This document shows positions 33,519 to 43,242 of a DNA stretch of 64,000 nt, in pieces. The first letter of the stretch is position 1. Every line of letters starts with the position of its first letter. The notes beneath the pieces are model-generated. The model did no database searches. It was not told the DNA's origin and worked only from the letters and a program-made list of their open reading frames with translations. This DNA is from an uncultured Kordia sp. (GTDB taxonomy: Bacteria; Bacteroidota; Bacteroidia; Flavobacteriales; Flavobacteriaceae): positions 212,960-276,959 of the forward strand of contig NZ_CANLEA010000008.1 of assembly GCF_947489565.1 (NCBI RefSeq), written 5' to 3'. The translations under genes were made by a program, and so were the position numbers.

Positions 33519-34101
33519 TTTGTCCAATAAAATTCAATACTTCGTCGCGACCAATAGCTTTTGATGATGAAGTCACAAAATATTGTGGCATTTCTTCCCA
33601 AACATCTTCCAGTAATTTTGCGCGATATTTCTCGACATGCGTGTCAATTTGTGAAGGACGTAACTTATCAGCTTTGGTGAAAATAATGCAAAAAGGAATC
33701 TGATTTTCGCCCAACCATTGCATAAATTCTAAATCGACTTTTTGCGGTTCATGACGAATATCTACCAAGACAAATCCGCATACCAACTGAGTGCGTTTTC
33801 TAAAATATTCTGTAATAAATTTTTGAAAAACTTTCTTTGCACTTTTAGAAACACGTGCATATCCATAACCTGGTAAATCGACCAAAAACCATTCATTATT
33901 AATCTTAAAATGATTAATTAATTGAGTTTTTCCGGGTCTTCCCGAAGTTTTAGCCAGACTCTTTCGTTGTGTCAACATATTGATCAATGATGACTTTCCA
34001 ACGTTTGAGCGTCCGATAAAAGCATATTCAGGAATTGGATTCTTTGGACATTTTGCAACATCAGAGTTGCTCATCACGAATTCGGCAGATTTGATTTTCA
34101 T
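33493..34101 (-). CDS. engB: Ribosome biogenesis GTPase EngB (YsxC/YihA)
   Basis: Small essential GTPase needed for 50S subunit assembly. All G motifs are visible: [12 protein letters not shown] (P-loop, near 29), T in the switch region, DLPGYGYA (G3, near 74), TKADKL (G4, near 141) and SSK (G5, near 173). 202 residues, normal. Read towards the plus-strand gene at 33141 with a 26-base overlap of 3' ends. The alpha/beta hydrolase gene lies six bases upstream, so the two form an operon. Confidence 0.95.
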   Translation of the reverse strand: MKIKSAEFVMSNSDVAKCPKNPIPEYAFIGRSNVGKSSLINMLTQRKSLAKTSGRPGKTQLINHFKINNEWFLVDLPGYGYARVSKSAKKVFQKFITEYFRKRTQLVCGFVLVDIRHEPQKVDLEFMQWLGENQIPFCIIFTKADKLRPSQIDTHVEKYRAKLLEDVWEEMPQYFVTSSSKAIGRDEVLNFIGQINEDLKNS

Positions 34102-34107
34102 AACTGA

Positions 34108-34872
34108 CTAAAAATTACGTTTGGTCAGCCAATCTTGCAAACATTCATTAAACTCTTGTGGATGTTCCATCATAGGAGCGTGGCCACATTTATCAATCCA
34201 GTATAAATCAGAATCTGGCAATAATTCATGAAACTCTTCAGCAACATTTGGTGGTGTTACCGTATCGTTTTTTCCCCAAATAATTCCTGTAGGAATGTTC
34301 ATTTTAGGTAAATCTTTTCCCATATTATGACGAATAGCACTCTTAGCAATTGCCAAGGTTTTTATCAACTTACTACGGTCATTTACGGTCGCAAAAACTT
34401 CGTCAACAATCTCTTTTGTAGCAACAGCAGGATCGTAAAACACGTCTTCACTTTTCTTTTTAATAAACTCGTAATCACCACGTTTAGGGTATCCATCACC
34501 CATAGCGCTTTCATACAAACCAGAACTTCCTGTAATCACTAAACCTTTTACTAATTCAGGATACAATTTTGTAGTTAGTAATCCGATATGCCCGCCAAGT
34601 GAATTTCCAAGTAAAATGGCTTTATCGAGTTTTTTATGGAGTATAAATTCTTTGACATACTTCGCAAAATTCTTTACGGTTGTCTTTAAAAGTGGCATTG
34701 TGTAAATAGGCAACTCGGGAATTAAAATTTTATATCCTTTCGTTGAAAAATTCTCAGTAACGGCTTCAAAATTGCTCAAACCGCCCATTAAGCCATGCAA
34801 AATAACGATAGGTGTTCCTTCTCCTAATTCGAGATAATTGAATTTCCCTTCCTTTTTAAAGCTTTCTTTCAT
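34108..34872 (-). CDS. Alpha/beta hydrolase
   Basis: A 254-residue serine hydrolase of the alpha/beta fold. The oxyanion HGLMGG motif near 25, the nucleophile elbow GNSLGG near residue 88-93, an Asp in WGKNDTVTPP and the catalytic His in KCGHAPMMEHP near 233 are all in order. No signal peptide. Substrate unknown; it lies immediately upstream of engB (six bases) and is probably cotranscribed with it, a pairing that recurs in flavobacteria as far as I recall. Upstream is the 280-base gap that ends in the mraZ promoter. Confidence 0.88.
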   Translation of the reverse strand: MKESFKKEGKFNYLELGEGTPIVILHGLMGGLSNFEAVTENFSTKGYKILIPELPIYTMPLLKTTVKNFAKYVKEFILHKKLDKAILLGNSLGGHIGLLTTKLYPELVKGLVITGSSGLYESAMGDGYPKRGDYEFIKKKSEDVFYDPAVATKEIVDEVFATVNDRSKLIKTLAIAKSAIRHNMGKDLPKMNIPTGIIWGKNDTVTPPNVAEEFHELLPDSDLYWIDKCGHAPMMEHPQEFNECLQDWLTKRNF

Positions 34873-35079
34873 TAATGGCTATCATTTTTAACAAGAGACA
34901 AATATAGGCATTTCGAAATTATTAAAATGCTTTTTTTTTAATGTCTCAAAAATTAATAAAACATAACAAAAATATTCCAAAAAACGAAGGTTTTGGTTTA
35001 AAAATCCCACTTTCAACGAGTTGATTTATAGCCTATTTACGGGCTTTTTAGAAGAAAAATGGAAAAACTTATCAACAAA

Positions 35080-35107
35080 GTGGTAAAATGTGGTAAAATG
35101 TGGTAAT
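35080..35107 (+). promoter_or_regulatory. Probable MraZ operator: three 10-bp direct repeats
   Basis: GTGGTAAAAT at 35080-35089 and 35090-35099, then GTGGTAAT at 35100-35107. The exact 10-base period puts each GTGGT on the same face of the helix. Known MraZ operators in other phyla are three or four short TGGG- or GTGG-type direct repeats of that period in front of mraZ. The array ends eight bases before the -7 box, so a bound MraZ ring would cover the -33 region. Confidence 0.75.
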
Positions 35108-35115
35108 TTTTTCAA

Positions 35116-35123
35116 TATATTTG
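35116..35123 (+). promoter_or_regulatory. -7 box of the mraZ / dcw promoter
   Basis: TATATTTG is a perfect TAnnTTTG match 30 bases before the GTG start of mraZ. It also shows that the in-frame GTG at 35100 is upstream of the transcript and cannot be the start codon. Confidence 0.65.
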
Positions 35124-35153
35124 AATCTTATAATAGGTAAGCCATATTCTCAC

Positions 35154-35621
35154 GTGATAAATTTAATTGGAACATACGAATGTAAAGTCGACGCCAAAGG
35201 GCGAATGCTTGTTCCTGCTGATTTAAAAAAGCAGTTGTCTCCAGTGTTACAAGAAGGTTTCGTGATCAAAGAAGGGCTGTTTGGTTCGTGTTTAGAATTG
35301 CATCCGATGAGTGAATGGAATTTGATGACGCAAAAACTAAACAAACTAAATCGCTTTAAAAAGAAAAATGTGGATTTCATTCGAAGATTTAACAAAGGTG
35401 TTCGAATGGTGGAAATTGATGCAGCAGGAAGATTGTTGATTCCGAAAGACTTAGTAGGTTTTGCAGGTATCAAAAAAGAAATTGTACTGTCATCAGCAAT
35501 CAACATTATTGAGATTTGGGATAAAGAGCAATACGACGCGGCAACAGATGATGCAGATATTGACATAGGAGATTTGGCAGAAGAAGTAATGGGAAATGAC
35601 GATGGAGATGGAATATCATAA
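35154..35621 (+). CDS. mraZ: Transcriptional regulator MraZ
   Basis: First gene of the division and cell wall cluster; a ring-forming DNA-binding protein that represses its own operon. Two SpoVT/AbrB-like half domains are visible, each with the GR hallmark: LIGTYECKVDAKGRMLVPADL (cut as KVDAKGRMLVPADL) and MVEIDAAGRLLIPKDL. The reading frame extends upstream to a GTG at 35100, but that lies inside the operator and before the -7 box, so the GTG at 35154 (VINLIGTYECK) is the likely start, giving 155 residues, the family norm. The 3' end overlaps rsmH by 26 bases. Confidence 0.92.
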   Translation: MINLIGTYECKVDAKGRMLVPADLKKQLSPVLQEGFVIKEGLFGSCLELHPMSEWNLMTQKLNKLNRFKKKNVDFIRRFNKGVRMVEIDAAGRLLIPKDLVGFAGIKKEIVLSSAINIIEIWDKEQYDAATDDADIDIGDLAEEVMGNDDGDGIS

Positions 35622-36504
35622 TCCGGTATTATTGAAAGAAACAGTTGATGGATTAAACATCAAAGAAGATGGAATCTATGTAGATGTGACTTTTGGTGGT
35701 GGCGGACATTCAAAAGAAATTTTGAATCGATTAGGAGCACATGGAAAACTATATGCATTCGATCAAGATCAAGATGCGCTTGACAATGCAATCGACGATC
35801 CACGGTTTACGTTGATCAGTCAAAATTTTAGACATCTTAAAAAGTTTTTGCGATTTCATGGAGTGCGAAAAGTAGATGGAATTCTAGGTGATTTTGGAGT
35901 TTCATCACATCAGTTTGATAAAGCAGAAAGAGGTTTCTCGTTACGATTTGAAGCAGATTTAGATATGCGAATGGATCAAGAAGGAGAAATTTCAGCGTAT
36001 CACGTAGTGAATGAATATGAAGAAGAAGACTTGCGATCAATCTTGTCATTATATGGTGAATTGCGAAATGCGAAAGCAATTGCAGCGCAAATAGTATTGG
36101 TAAGATCAGAACAACCTATTCGTACAACGGAAGACTTACGTGAGGCATTGCAGCGATTTTTGCCAAAACACAGAGAGCATAAAGTATTGGCGCAAATCTA
36201 TCAAGCAATTCGCATTGAAGTGAATCAAGAAATAGAAGTCTTAAAAGAATTTCTATTGCAAACGCAAGAAATATTAGAAGAAGGCGGAAGAATTAGCATG
36301 ATCAGTTACCATTCACTGGAAGACAGATTGGTAAAACGATTCATTCGAAATGGACTCTTTGAAGGTGAACCTGAAAAAGATTTTTATGGTAGAGTAGAAG
36401 TGCCATTCAAAAAAGTTGGAAAATTAATCATTCCATCACACGAAGAAATAAAAACAAATAACAGAGCGCGTAGCGCAAAACTCAGAATAGCAGAACGTCT
36501 GTAA
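35596..36504 (+). CDS. rsmH: 16S rRNA (cytosine1402-N4) methyltransferase
   Basis: Methylates N4 of C1402 in 16S rRNA. Shows the SAM site VDVTFGGGGHSKEIL near 28-42, the DFGVSSHQFD motif near 100-109, DMRMD near 125-129 and the C-terminal ISYHSLEDRLVK and NNRARSAKLR. 302 residues. It may start at 35596 or at the third Met of MTMEMEYHNP (35608); the latter would match most homologues. Overlap with mraZ indicates translational coupling. Confidence 0.94.
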   Translation: MTMEMEYHNPVLLKETVDGLNIKEDGIYVDVTFGGGGHSKEILNRLGAHGKLYAFDQDQDALDNAIDDPRFTLISQNFRHLKKFLRFHGVRKVDGILGDFGVSSHQFDKAERGFSLRFEADLDMRMDQEGEISAYHVVNEYEEEDLRSILSLYGELRNAKAIAAQIVLVRSEQPIRTTEDLREALQRFLPKHREHKVLAQIYQAIRIEVNQEIEVLKEFLLQTQEILEEGGRISMISYHSLEDRLVKRFIRNGLFEGEPEKDFYGRVEVPFKKVGKLIIPSHEEIKTNNRARSAKLRIAERL

Positions 36505-36594
36505 TATGAAATGACTCAAGGCTAGTGGTAGAAATTAAACGATATGGTTATTGACGAATTCCATCTGACATATTTATAAAAATAAAATTCACAG

Positions 36595-36915
36595 ATGAAA
36601 AAGCAGAATATATATGACATACTAAAAGGGAAGTTCCTTATAAAAGATGACGCCATCAAAAATTGGCGTTTCATTGTGTTTGCTTCTTTTTTAGCATTGA
36701 TCATGATTGCAAGTTCGCATTGGGCAGATCAAAAAGTGCACAGAATTGCAAAACTGAATGATGAAGTGAAGGAGTTGAAAAGTGAATTTGTAGATGCGAG
36801 GACAACATTACAACAATTAAAGTTTGAATCGTACATCACAGAAAAAGTTGCCAAAAGCGGATTGGCACCATCCGAAAATCCGCCGAAAAAAATTAGAGTA
36901 AAGTCACAACAATAA
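36595..36915 (+). CDS. ftsL: FtsL-like cell division protein
   Basis: A 106-residue bitopic protein in the canonical ftsL position between rsmH and ftsI. A short cytoplasmic N-terminus is followed by one membrane helix (about 27-42, FIVFASFLALIMIASS) and a periplasmic coiled coil (LNDEVKELKSEFVDARTTLQQL). Part of the FtsQLB bridge between the Z-ring and the septal synthases. Sequence conservation of FtsL is low across phyla, so the call leans on topology and position. The 90-base gap before it is longer than elsewhere in the operon. It starts six bases upstream of ftsI. Confidence 0.85.
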   Translation: MKKQNIYDILKGKFLIKDDAIKNWRFIVFASFLALIMIASSHWADQKVHRIAKLNDEVKELKSEFVDARTTLQQLKFESYITEKVAKSGLAPSENPPKKIRVKSQQ

Positions 36916-36921
36916 TCATAA

Positions 36922-38928
36922 ATGTCAGTAACCGAAAAAAACATATTAAATCGTTTATATTTTGTCGCAGGAGGTATGTTTCTCTTCGCGATTGCGGTTG
37001 TGGTACAATTGGTCAACGTGCAATTTGTGGAAGGTGACAAATACAAAGCGATGGCACTAGAAAGTACAGTGCGAAAAGCTGTGATAGAACCAAGTCGCGG
37101 AAATGTATATGCAGATGACGGAAGCTTGCTGGCTACTTCAGTATCTAAATACGATATCTATTTTGATACAAAAACGGTTAACAAAACTGTATTTACTGAT
37201 AATGTAAAAGCATTGTCGGATTCATTATCGAGATTGCTTGGAAAATCTTCTGCGTATTACGAAAGCAGACTTACGACAGCGCGTACCAACGAAGCACAAT
37301 TCTTTCCAATTGCAAAAAATCTGAGTTATTCGGAGTACATACGTATCAGACAATTTCCAATTTTCAAACGTGGCGCATACAAAGGTGGATTTATTGATAA
37401 AGTGAAAACCGTACGAGAACATCCTATCGGAAATATTGCAAGACGTACCGTTGGTTATGAATTGAAAGATAAAGAAGGACACTATACTAAAGTTGGTCTA
37501 GAAGGTGCTTTTGGAAAATACTTGCGAGGAAAAGAAGGAAGTCGCATCGAACAAAAAATAGCAAAAGGACAGTGGAAACCAGTTTCAAACGACAACGATT
37601 TAGAACCGCAAGATGGTTTTGATATCATTTCTACAGTCAATGTAAATATTCAAGACATTGCACATCATGCCTTATTAGAGCAATTAGAAAAATATAAAGC
37701 AGATCATGGTTGTGTAGTAGTTATGGAAGTGGCAACAGGTGAAATAAAAGCCATTTCAAACTTAGGAAGGAACAGCAAAGGAAACTATTCAGAACGTCTC
37801 AACTATGCAGTTGGTGAGCGACACGAACCTGGTTCTACCTTTAAATTAATGTCAATGGTAGCGGCACTGGAAGATAAAGTGATTGACAGTGATTATTTGG
37901 TAAATACCGAAAATGGAAAGCTGACATTTTATGGAGAAACGGTTGAAGATTCCAACAGACGTGGATACGGAACTATCACAGCTTCCAAAGCATTTGAGGT
38001 TTCTTCGAATGTGGGAATCGTAAAAATCATTGATAATTTCTACGGGAAAAACCCGAGAAAATTTGTGGATAGACTCTACAATATGAATTTGCACGAAACA
38101 CTGGAGTTGCCAATTACAGGAGAAGGAAAGCCCATTGTGCCACATCCAAATGATAAAACTTGGAGTGGAATTTCATTGCAATGGATGGCGTATGGTTATG
38201 GAGTTGAATTGACGCCATTACAAATACTTGCTTTTTACAACGCAATTGCAAATAATGGAGAATTAGTACGTCCGCGATTTGTAAAAGCAGTCCGTGAAAA
38301 TTGGTACACAAGCGAGCAAAAATTTGAAAAAGAAGTCATCAATCCGTCTATCTGTTCGCAAGAAACTGTAGCGAAAGTTAAAAAGATGATGCAAAATGTG
38401 GTGGAGAAAAAACACGGAACAGGAAATGGTTTGTATTCGTCAAATTTCTCAATGGCAGGGAAAACAGGGACTTGTCAAAAAAATTACGGAGGAAAACGCA
38501 GTGAAGTAAAATACATTTCAAGTTTTGCAGGATTCTTTCCAGTAGAAGAACCAAAGTATTCGTGCATTGTGGTAATTCATGAACCTGTTCAGGAAATCGG
38601 ATACTATGGAGCAGATGTGTCTGGACCAGTATTTAAAAAAATAGCACACAAAATATACAGAGATACGCCAATATTTGATCAAGTAGAAGATATTGAAAAA
38701 GTGAATAATGTTGTAGAACAAAGCTATAAGTCGTATCAAGACAAATCAATAAAATACAAAACAATCATACCAAATGTAGTTGGAATGCCAGCAATGGACG
38801 CTATTCCACTACTGGAAAATTTAGGATTGCGTGTAGAAATTAACGGAAGCGGAAAAGTGACGAAACAATCACTTGAAGCAGGTAAAAAAATAGGAACGGA
38901 AAAACGAATTGTACTAGAACTATCGTGA
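36922..38928 (+). CDS. ftsI: Septal peptidoglycan transpeptidase (PBP3-type) with PASTA domain
   Basis: Cross-links septal peptidoglycan together with FtsW. N-terminal membrane anchor (about 11-31), a pedestal domain, then the transpeptidase with Ser305-Thr-Phe-Lys308 (PGSTFKL), SSN (EVSSNVGI) near 358 and Lys514-Thr-Gly516 (AGKTGTC). A single PASTA-like domain ends the protein (about 615-668, starting IIPNVVGMPAMDAIPLL). 668 residues. The stop overlaps the murE start by four bases. The PASTA domain is more usual in Gram-positive division PBPs but is common in Bacteroidota FtsI. Confidence 0.94.
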   Translation: MSVTEKNILNRLYFVAGGMFLFAIAVVVQLVNVQFVEGDKYKAMALESTVRKAVIEPSRGNVYADDGSLLATSVSKYDIYFDTKTVNKTVFTDNVKALSDSLSRLLGKSSAYYESRLTTARTNEAQFFPIAKNLSYSEYIRIRQFPIFKRGAYKGGFIDKVKTVREHPIGNIARRTVGYELKDKEGHYTKVGLEGAFGKYLRGKEGSRIEQKIAKGQWKPVSNDNDLEPQDGFDIISTVNVNIQDIAHHALLEQLEKYKADHGCVVVMEVATGEIKAISNLGRNSKGNYSERLNYAVGERHEPGSTFKLMSMVAALEDKVIDSDYLVNTENGKLTFYGETVEDSNRRGYGTITASKAFEVSSNVGIVKIIDNFYGKNPRKFVDRLYNMNLHETLELPITGEGKPIVPHPNDKTWSGISLQWMAYGYGVELTPLQILAFYNAIANNGELVRPRFVKAVRENWYTSEQKFEKEVINPSICSQETVAKVKKMMQNVVEKKHGTGNGLYSSNFSMAGKTGTCQKNYGGKRSEVKYISSFAGFFPVEEPKYSCIVVIHEPVQEIGYYGADVSGPVFKKIAHKIYRDTPIFDQVEDIEKVNNVVEQSYKSYQDKSIKYKTIIPNVVGMPAMDAIPLLENLGLRVEINGSGKVTKQSLEAGKKIGTEKRIVLELS

Positions 38929-40388
38929 AAATACTAAAAGACATATTATATAAAGTACATATCGAAGCAGTGACTGGCGATACAAATATCGCTGTGCGCG
39001 AATTGGTCTTTGATTCACGTAAAGTGCAATTAAATGATGTCTTTGTGGCGATCAAAGGATATGAAGTTGATGGACATAGCTATATCAAATCGGCAATAAA
39101 ATCGGGAGCTATCGCGGTAATTTGTGATGAAATTCCAGAAAAAATAGTCAATGGAGTTACCTATATCCAAGTCGATAATGGAAATAGCGCATTGGCAATT
39201 ATGGCATCCAATTTTTATGGAAATCCTTCCGAAAACTTAAAGTTGATTGGTGTTACAGGAACCAACGGAAAAACGACGGTTGCTACCTTACTATATCAAC
39301 TCTTTAAAAAAGCAGGATACAAAGTCGGATTGTTGTCTACGGTAAAAATTCTAGTGGATGATGCTGAATTTAAAGCTACACATACAACGCCAGATTCGTT
39401 GACCATTAATAGGTATTTGGAAAAAATGAATCATGAAGGTGTGGAATATTGCTTTATGGAAGTTTCTTCACACGGAATTCATCAAAAAAGAACAGCAGGA
39501 TTAACGTTTCAAGGAGGAATTTTTACAAATCTCTCACATGATCATCTAGACTATCACGATACGTTTGCTGAATACAGAGATGTAAAAAAGAAATTCTTTG
39601 ACGAATTGCCAAAAGAAGCTTTCTGTTTGGTGAATATAGATGATAAAAATGGCTTGATCATGATGCAAAACACACAAGCCAAAAAATATACATACGCGCT
39701 CAAAACCTATGCAGACTATCGTGCGCAAATCTTGGAAAATAGATTGGCAGGATTGCTTTTAAAAATAAACGACAACGAAGTTTGGACAAAACTTATCGGA
39801 AGTTTCAATGCGTATAATCTATTGTCTATTTACGCTACGGCGGAATTATTAGGCTTAGAAGAAATTGAAATCTTACGATTAATAAGTGAACTTGAAAGTG
39901 TAAGTGGACGCTTTGAATATTTCATCACAAAAAACAAAATAACAGCAATTATTGACTATGCGCATACGCCAGATGCTTTAAAAAATGTATTGCAAACGAT
40001 CAACAACATTCGTACAGGAAACGAGCAACTCATTACGGTAGTTGGTTGTGGAGGCGATAGAGATGTAACGAAACGTCCGAAAATGGGGAACATCGCATCA
40101 GCGCTAAGTACGAAAGCCATATTTACTTCAGACAATCCACGAAGTGAAGATCCGATGAGCATTATTGAAGCTGTTGAAAAAGGTGTAGAGCCACAAAACT
40201 ATAAAAAGACACTTTCGATTACCGATCGGAAGCAAGCTATAAAAACAGCATGTCAAATGGCGAATGAAAACGACATCATTCTCATTGCAGGAAAAGGGCA
40301 TGAAACCTATCAAGAAATCAACGGAAAACGAACGGATTTTGACGATTACAAAATAGCCAAAGAAATACTTGATCAACTCAACGAATAA
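38925..40388 (+). CDS. murE: UDP-MurNAc-L-Ala-D-Glu:meso-diaminopimelate ligase
   Basis: Adds the third residue of the peptidoglycan stem peptide. P-loop GVTGTNGKTTVATLL near 108-122. The DNPR motif Asp403-Asn-Pro-Arg406 (TSDNPRSEDPM) is the known mark of meso-diaminopimelate rather than lysine specificity, so the cell wall is predicted to be DAP-type. 487 residues. The start is GTG, coupled to ftsI by a four-base overlap. Cytoplasmic. Confidence 0.95.
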   Translation: MKILKDILYKVHIEAVTGDTNIAVRELVFDSRKVQLNDVFVAIKGYEVDGHSYIKSAIKSGAIAVICDEIPEKIVNGVTYIQVDNGNSALAIMASNFYGNPSENLKLIGVTGTNGKTTVATLLYQLFKKAGYKVGLLSTVKILVDDAEFKATHTTPDSLTINRYLEKMNHEGVEYCFMEVSSHGIHQKRTAGLTFQGGIFTNLSHDHLDYHDTFAEYRDVKKKFFDELPKEAFCLVNIDDKNGLIMMQNTQAKKYTYALKTYADYRAQILENRLAGLLLKINDNEVWTKLIGSFNAYNLLSIYATAELLGLEEIEILRLISELESVSGRFEYFITKNKITAIIDYAHTPDALKNVLQTINNIRTGNEQLITVVGCGGDRDVTKRPKMGNIASALSTKAIFTSDNPRSEDPMSIIEAVEKGVEPQNYKKTLSITDRKQAIKTACQMANENDIILIAGKGHETYQEINGKRTDFDDYKIAKEILDQLNE

Positions 40389-40421
40389 AAAATATTAAAG
40401 CCTCAACAACAAAGAAAGAAT

Positions 40422-41657
40422 ATGTTATACTATCTATTTGAATATCTCGAACAGCAATACCAGTTTCCAGGTGCTTCCTTATTTGGATATCTAAGTTTCA
40501 GGGCAGCAATGGCAGTGATTCTTTCGTTGTTAATCTCTATGATTTTTGGAAAAAAGATCATCAACTACTTGCGTTCAAAACAGATAGGAGAAACGGTTCG
40601 TGATTTAGGATTGGCTGGGCAAAAAGAAAAAGCAGGAACGCCAACTATGGGAGGAATCATCATCATTTTGGCAACTTTAGTGCCAGTACTGCTTTTTGCA
40701 AAACTAGAAAATATCTACATCATTCTATTAATCGTCACCACAATTTGGATGGGAATTATTGGCTTTATAGATGATTATATCAAAAAATTTAAAAACGATA
40801 AAAAAGGACTCAAAGGAAAGTTTAAAATACTAGGACAATTAGGTTTAGGAATCATCGTCGGAGCAACACTATTCTTTCATAATGATGTTACCATTCGTGA
40901 AGAATTACCTGTCAATCAACAGCAGGAAATTATAATGAATAACAATGTGCCAACGAAGAAATTTGGAGAAGAAGTGCGTTCTATGAAAACAACCATTCCT
41001 TTTGTAAGAGACAATGAAATTGACTATGCGAAGCTTGTAACGTGGATCAATCCAGACTATGAAAAATACGCATGGTTAGTATTCATTCCAATTGTCATAT
41101 TCATCATTATGGCTGTTTCAAATGGTGCAAATCTCACCGATGGAATTGATGGACTCGCCGCCGGGACTTCGGTCATAATTGTGCTCACCTTAGGAATATT
41201 TGCATGGATCTCTGGTAACTTAATTTTCTCTGAATACTTGAATGTCATGTACATCCCAAGAGCAGGAGAAATTACCATATACATTGCCGCCTTTGTGGGA
41301 GCACTCATTGGATTCTTATGGTATAATACCTATCCAGCACAAGTATTTATGGGAGACACAGGAAGTTTGACCATAGGAGGAATCATTGCTGTAATTGCAA
41401 TTGCAATTCGTAAAGAATGGCTCATTCCAATTCTATGCGGAATCTTCTTGGCGGAAAATTTATCGGTCGTCATGCAGGTGAGTTATTTCAAATACACGAA
41501 AAAGAAATTTGGAGAAGGAAGGCGGATATTTAAAATGTCGCCACTGCATCATCACTATCAAAAATTAGGATATCACGAAAGTAAAATTGTAACCAGATTC
41601 TGGATTATCGGAATCTTACTAGCAATTCTAACAATCGTAACCTTGAAAGTGCGATAG
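40422..41657 (+). CDS. mraY: Phospho-MurNAc-pentapeptide transferase
   Basis: Integral membrane enzyme that makes lipid I from UDP-MurNAc-pentapeptide and undecaprenyl phosphate. About ten hydrophobic helices. Signatures: [11 protein letters not shown] near 71, [17 protein letters not shown] (catalytic DD) near 114-130, [14 protein letters not shown] near 233-246, [11 protein letters not shown] near 307 and the [15 protein letters not shown] near 369-383. A periplasmic insertion (about 160-200, rich in Asn, Gln and Glu) is typical of Bacteroidota. 411 residues. Confidence 0.95.
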   Translation: MLYYLFEYLEQQYQFPGASLFGYLSFRAAMAVILSLLISMIFGKKIINYLRSKQIGETVRDLGLAGQKEKAGTPTMGGIIIILATLVPVLLFAKLENIYIILLIVTTIWMGIIGFIDDYIKKFKNDKKGLKGKFKILGQLGLGIIVGATLFFHNDVTIREELPVNQQQEIIMNNNVPTKKFGEEVRSMKTTIPFVRDNEIDYAKLVTWINPDYEKYAWLVFIPIVIFIIMAVSNGANLTDGIDGLAAGTSVIIVLTLGIFAWISGNLIFSEYLNVMYIPRAGEITIYIAAFVGALIGFLWYNTYPAQVFMGDTGSLTIGGIIAVIAIAIRKEWLIPILCGIFLAENLSVVMQVSYFKYTKKKFGEGRRIFKMSPLHHHYQKLGYHESKIVTRFWIIGILLAILTIVTLKVR

Positions 41658-41849
41658 GTTTTGGGTGTAAGGTGTTAGGAATTGAGTTATGAGTATTGGG
41701 AAGTGAAGTCAAGAAACTAACAAAAAAAACGAATACACGAATTAACGAATACACAAAAAAAAGCCAACGGCTAAAGCAAATAAAAAATAAAAGTTACGAG
41801 TAAGAAAACCAGCAACCAACAACGAGTAACTAACAATAAAAAACAAGTA

Positions 41850-43190
41850 GTGTCAAAACAACGATTGGTCATATTAGGCGGAGGAGAAAGCGGTGTTGGA
41901 ACAGCAATTTTAGGAAAACAACAAGGCTATGAAGTATTTGTTTCAGACAAAGGAGCCATCAAGCAGCACTACAAAAACGTTCTGAATCAGTTTGAAATAG
42001 ATTGGGAAGAAAAGCAGCATACAGAAGCAAAGCTTTTCAACGCAACTATTGTAATGAAAAGTCCTGGAATTCCAGACACCATTCCTTTGGTAAAAGCACT
42101 CAGGGAAAAAGGAATTCCTGTGATATCTGAAATCGAATTTGCTATGCAATTCACAGAAGCAACGATTGTAGGAATTACAGGAAGCAATGGGAAAACGACA
42201 ACGACGATGTTAACGCATCATGTATTAAAACAAGGTGAATTAAATGTCGGAGTCGCAGGAAATATGGGCGATAGTTTTGCGAAACAAGTAGCAGAACAAT
42301 CGTATGATGAATATGTGTTAGAACTCAGTAGTTTCCAGTTGGATGGAATCATTGATTTTAGACCGCATATTGCCATCATTACTAACATTACGCCCGATCA
42401 TTTAGATCGATATGACTATAAGTTTGAAAACTACATCGCATCAAAATTCAGAATTGCGATGAATCAAACAGAAAACGATTATCTCATCTATGACGCAGAT
42501 GATGAAGTCGTAGTTGAAGGAATAAAAAAACACAAAGTAAAATCGACATTAATACCATTCTCACTCAAAAACAAACTAGAGAATGGTGCATATATAGAAG
42601 ACAAAAACATAATACTAACGATACAAAATAAGACAATAACTATGCCGACGGACTCGCTAGCACTAGAAGGACAACACAATGTAAAAAACGCAATGGCAGC
42701 TTCTGCAGTAGCACAATTATTAAACATCAGAAAACAAACCATACGCGAAAGTATGTCAGGATTTCAAGGTGTAGAACATCGCTTGGAAAAAGTATTAAAA
42801 ATCCAGAATGTTCAATACATCAATGATTCCAAAGCAACCAACATCAATGCAACGTATTATGCTTTAGAAAGCATGACAACGCAAACGGTTTGGATTGTTG
42901 GTGGTGTTGATAAAGGGAATGACTATTCAGACTTGTTGCCACTAGTGCATGAAAAAGTAAAAGCAATTGTTTGTTTAGGAGTTGACAATTCAAAAATCAT
43001 TGAATCATTCGGAAGAGTTACAGATTTAATGGTAGAAACAACTTCTATGGATGAAGCTGTAAAAATTGCTCATAAAATTGCAGAAAAAGGAGATAACGTA
43101 TTACTATCGCCAGCATGTGCAAGTTTTGATTTATTTGAAAATTATGAAGAACGCGGAAAGCAATTCAAAGCATCTGTAAGAAACCTATAA
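41850..43190 (+). CDS. murD: UDP-MurNAc-L-alanine:D-glutamate ligase
   Basis: Adds D-glutamate, the second residue of the stem peptide. Rossmann GGGESGVGTAILG near 9-21, P-loop GITGSNGKTTTTML near 109-122, HRLEKV near 311 and the SKATN motif near 328. 446 residues. The start is GTG, the usual position for MSKQRLVILGGGESG. It follows the longest gap within the dcw cluster (192 bases), an A-rich, T-poor stretch with degenerate AACGAATA-type repeats but no gene and no terminator. Confidence 0.94.
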   Translation: MSKQRLVILGGGESGVGTAILGKQQGYEVFVSDKGAIKQHYKNVLNQFEIDWEEKQHTEAKLFNATIVMKSPGIPDTIPLVKALREKGIPVISEIEFAMQFTEATIVGITGSNGKTTTTMLTHHVLKQGELNVGVAGNMGDSFAKQVAEQSYDEYVLELSSFQLDGIIDFRPHIAIITNITPDHLDRYDYKFENYIASKFRIAMNQTENDYLIYDADDEVVVEGIKKHKVKSTLIPFSLKNKLENGAYIEDKNIILTIQNKTITMPTDSLALEGQHNVKNAMAASAVAQLLNIRKQTIRESMSGFQGVEHRLEKVLKIQNVQYINDSKATNINATYYALESMTTQTVWIVGGVDKGNDYSDLLPLVHEKVKAIVCLGVDNSKIIESFGRVTDLMVETTSMDEAVKIAHKIAEKGDNVLLSPACASFDLFENYEERGKQFKASVRNL

Positions 43191-43242
43191 TCAAAAAACC
43201 AAACAACCAAATAGTCAAATCAACAAACAAACAAAAAAAACA

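Noticed and set aside
35100..35153. Upstream GTG start of mraZ
   Set aside because: It is inside the triple operator repeat and before the -7 box, so it would not be in the transcript.
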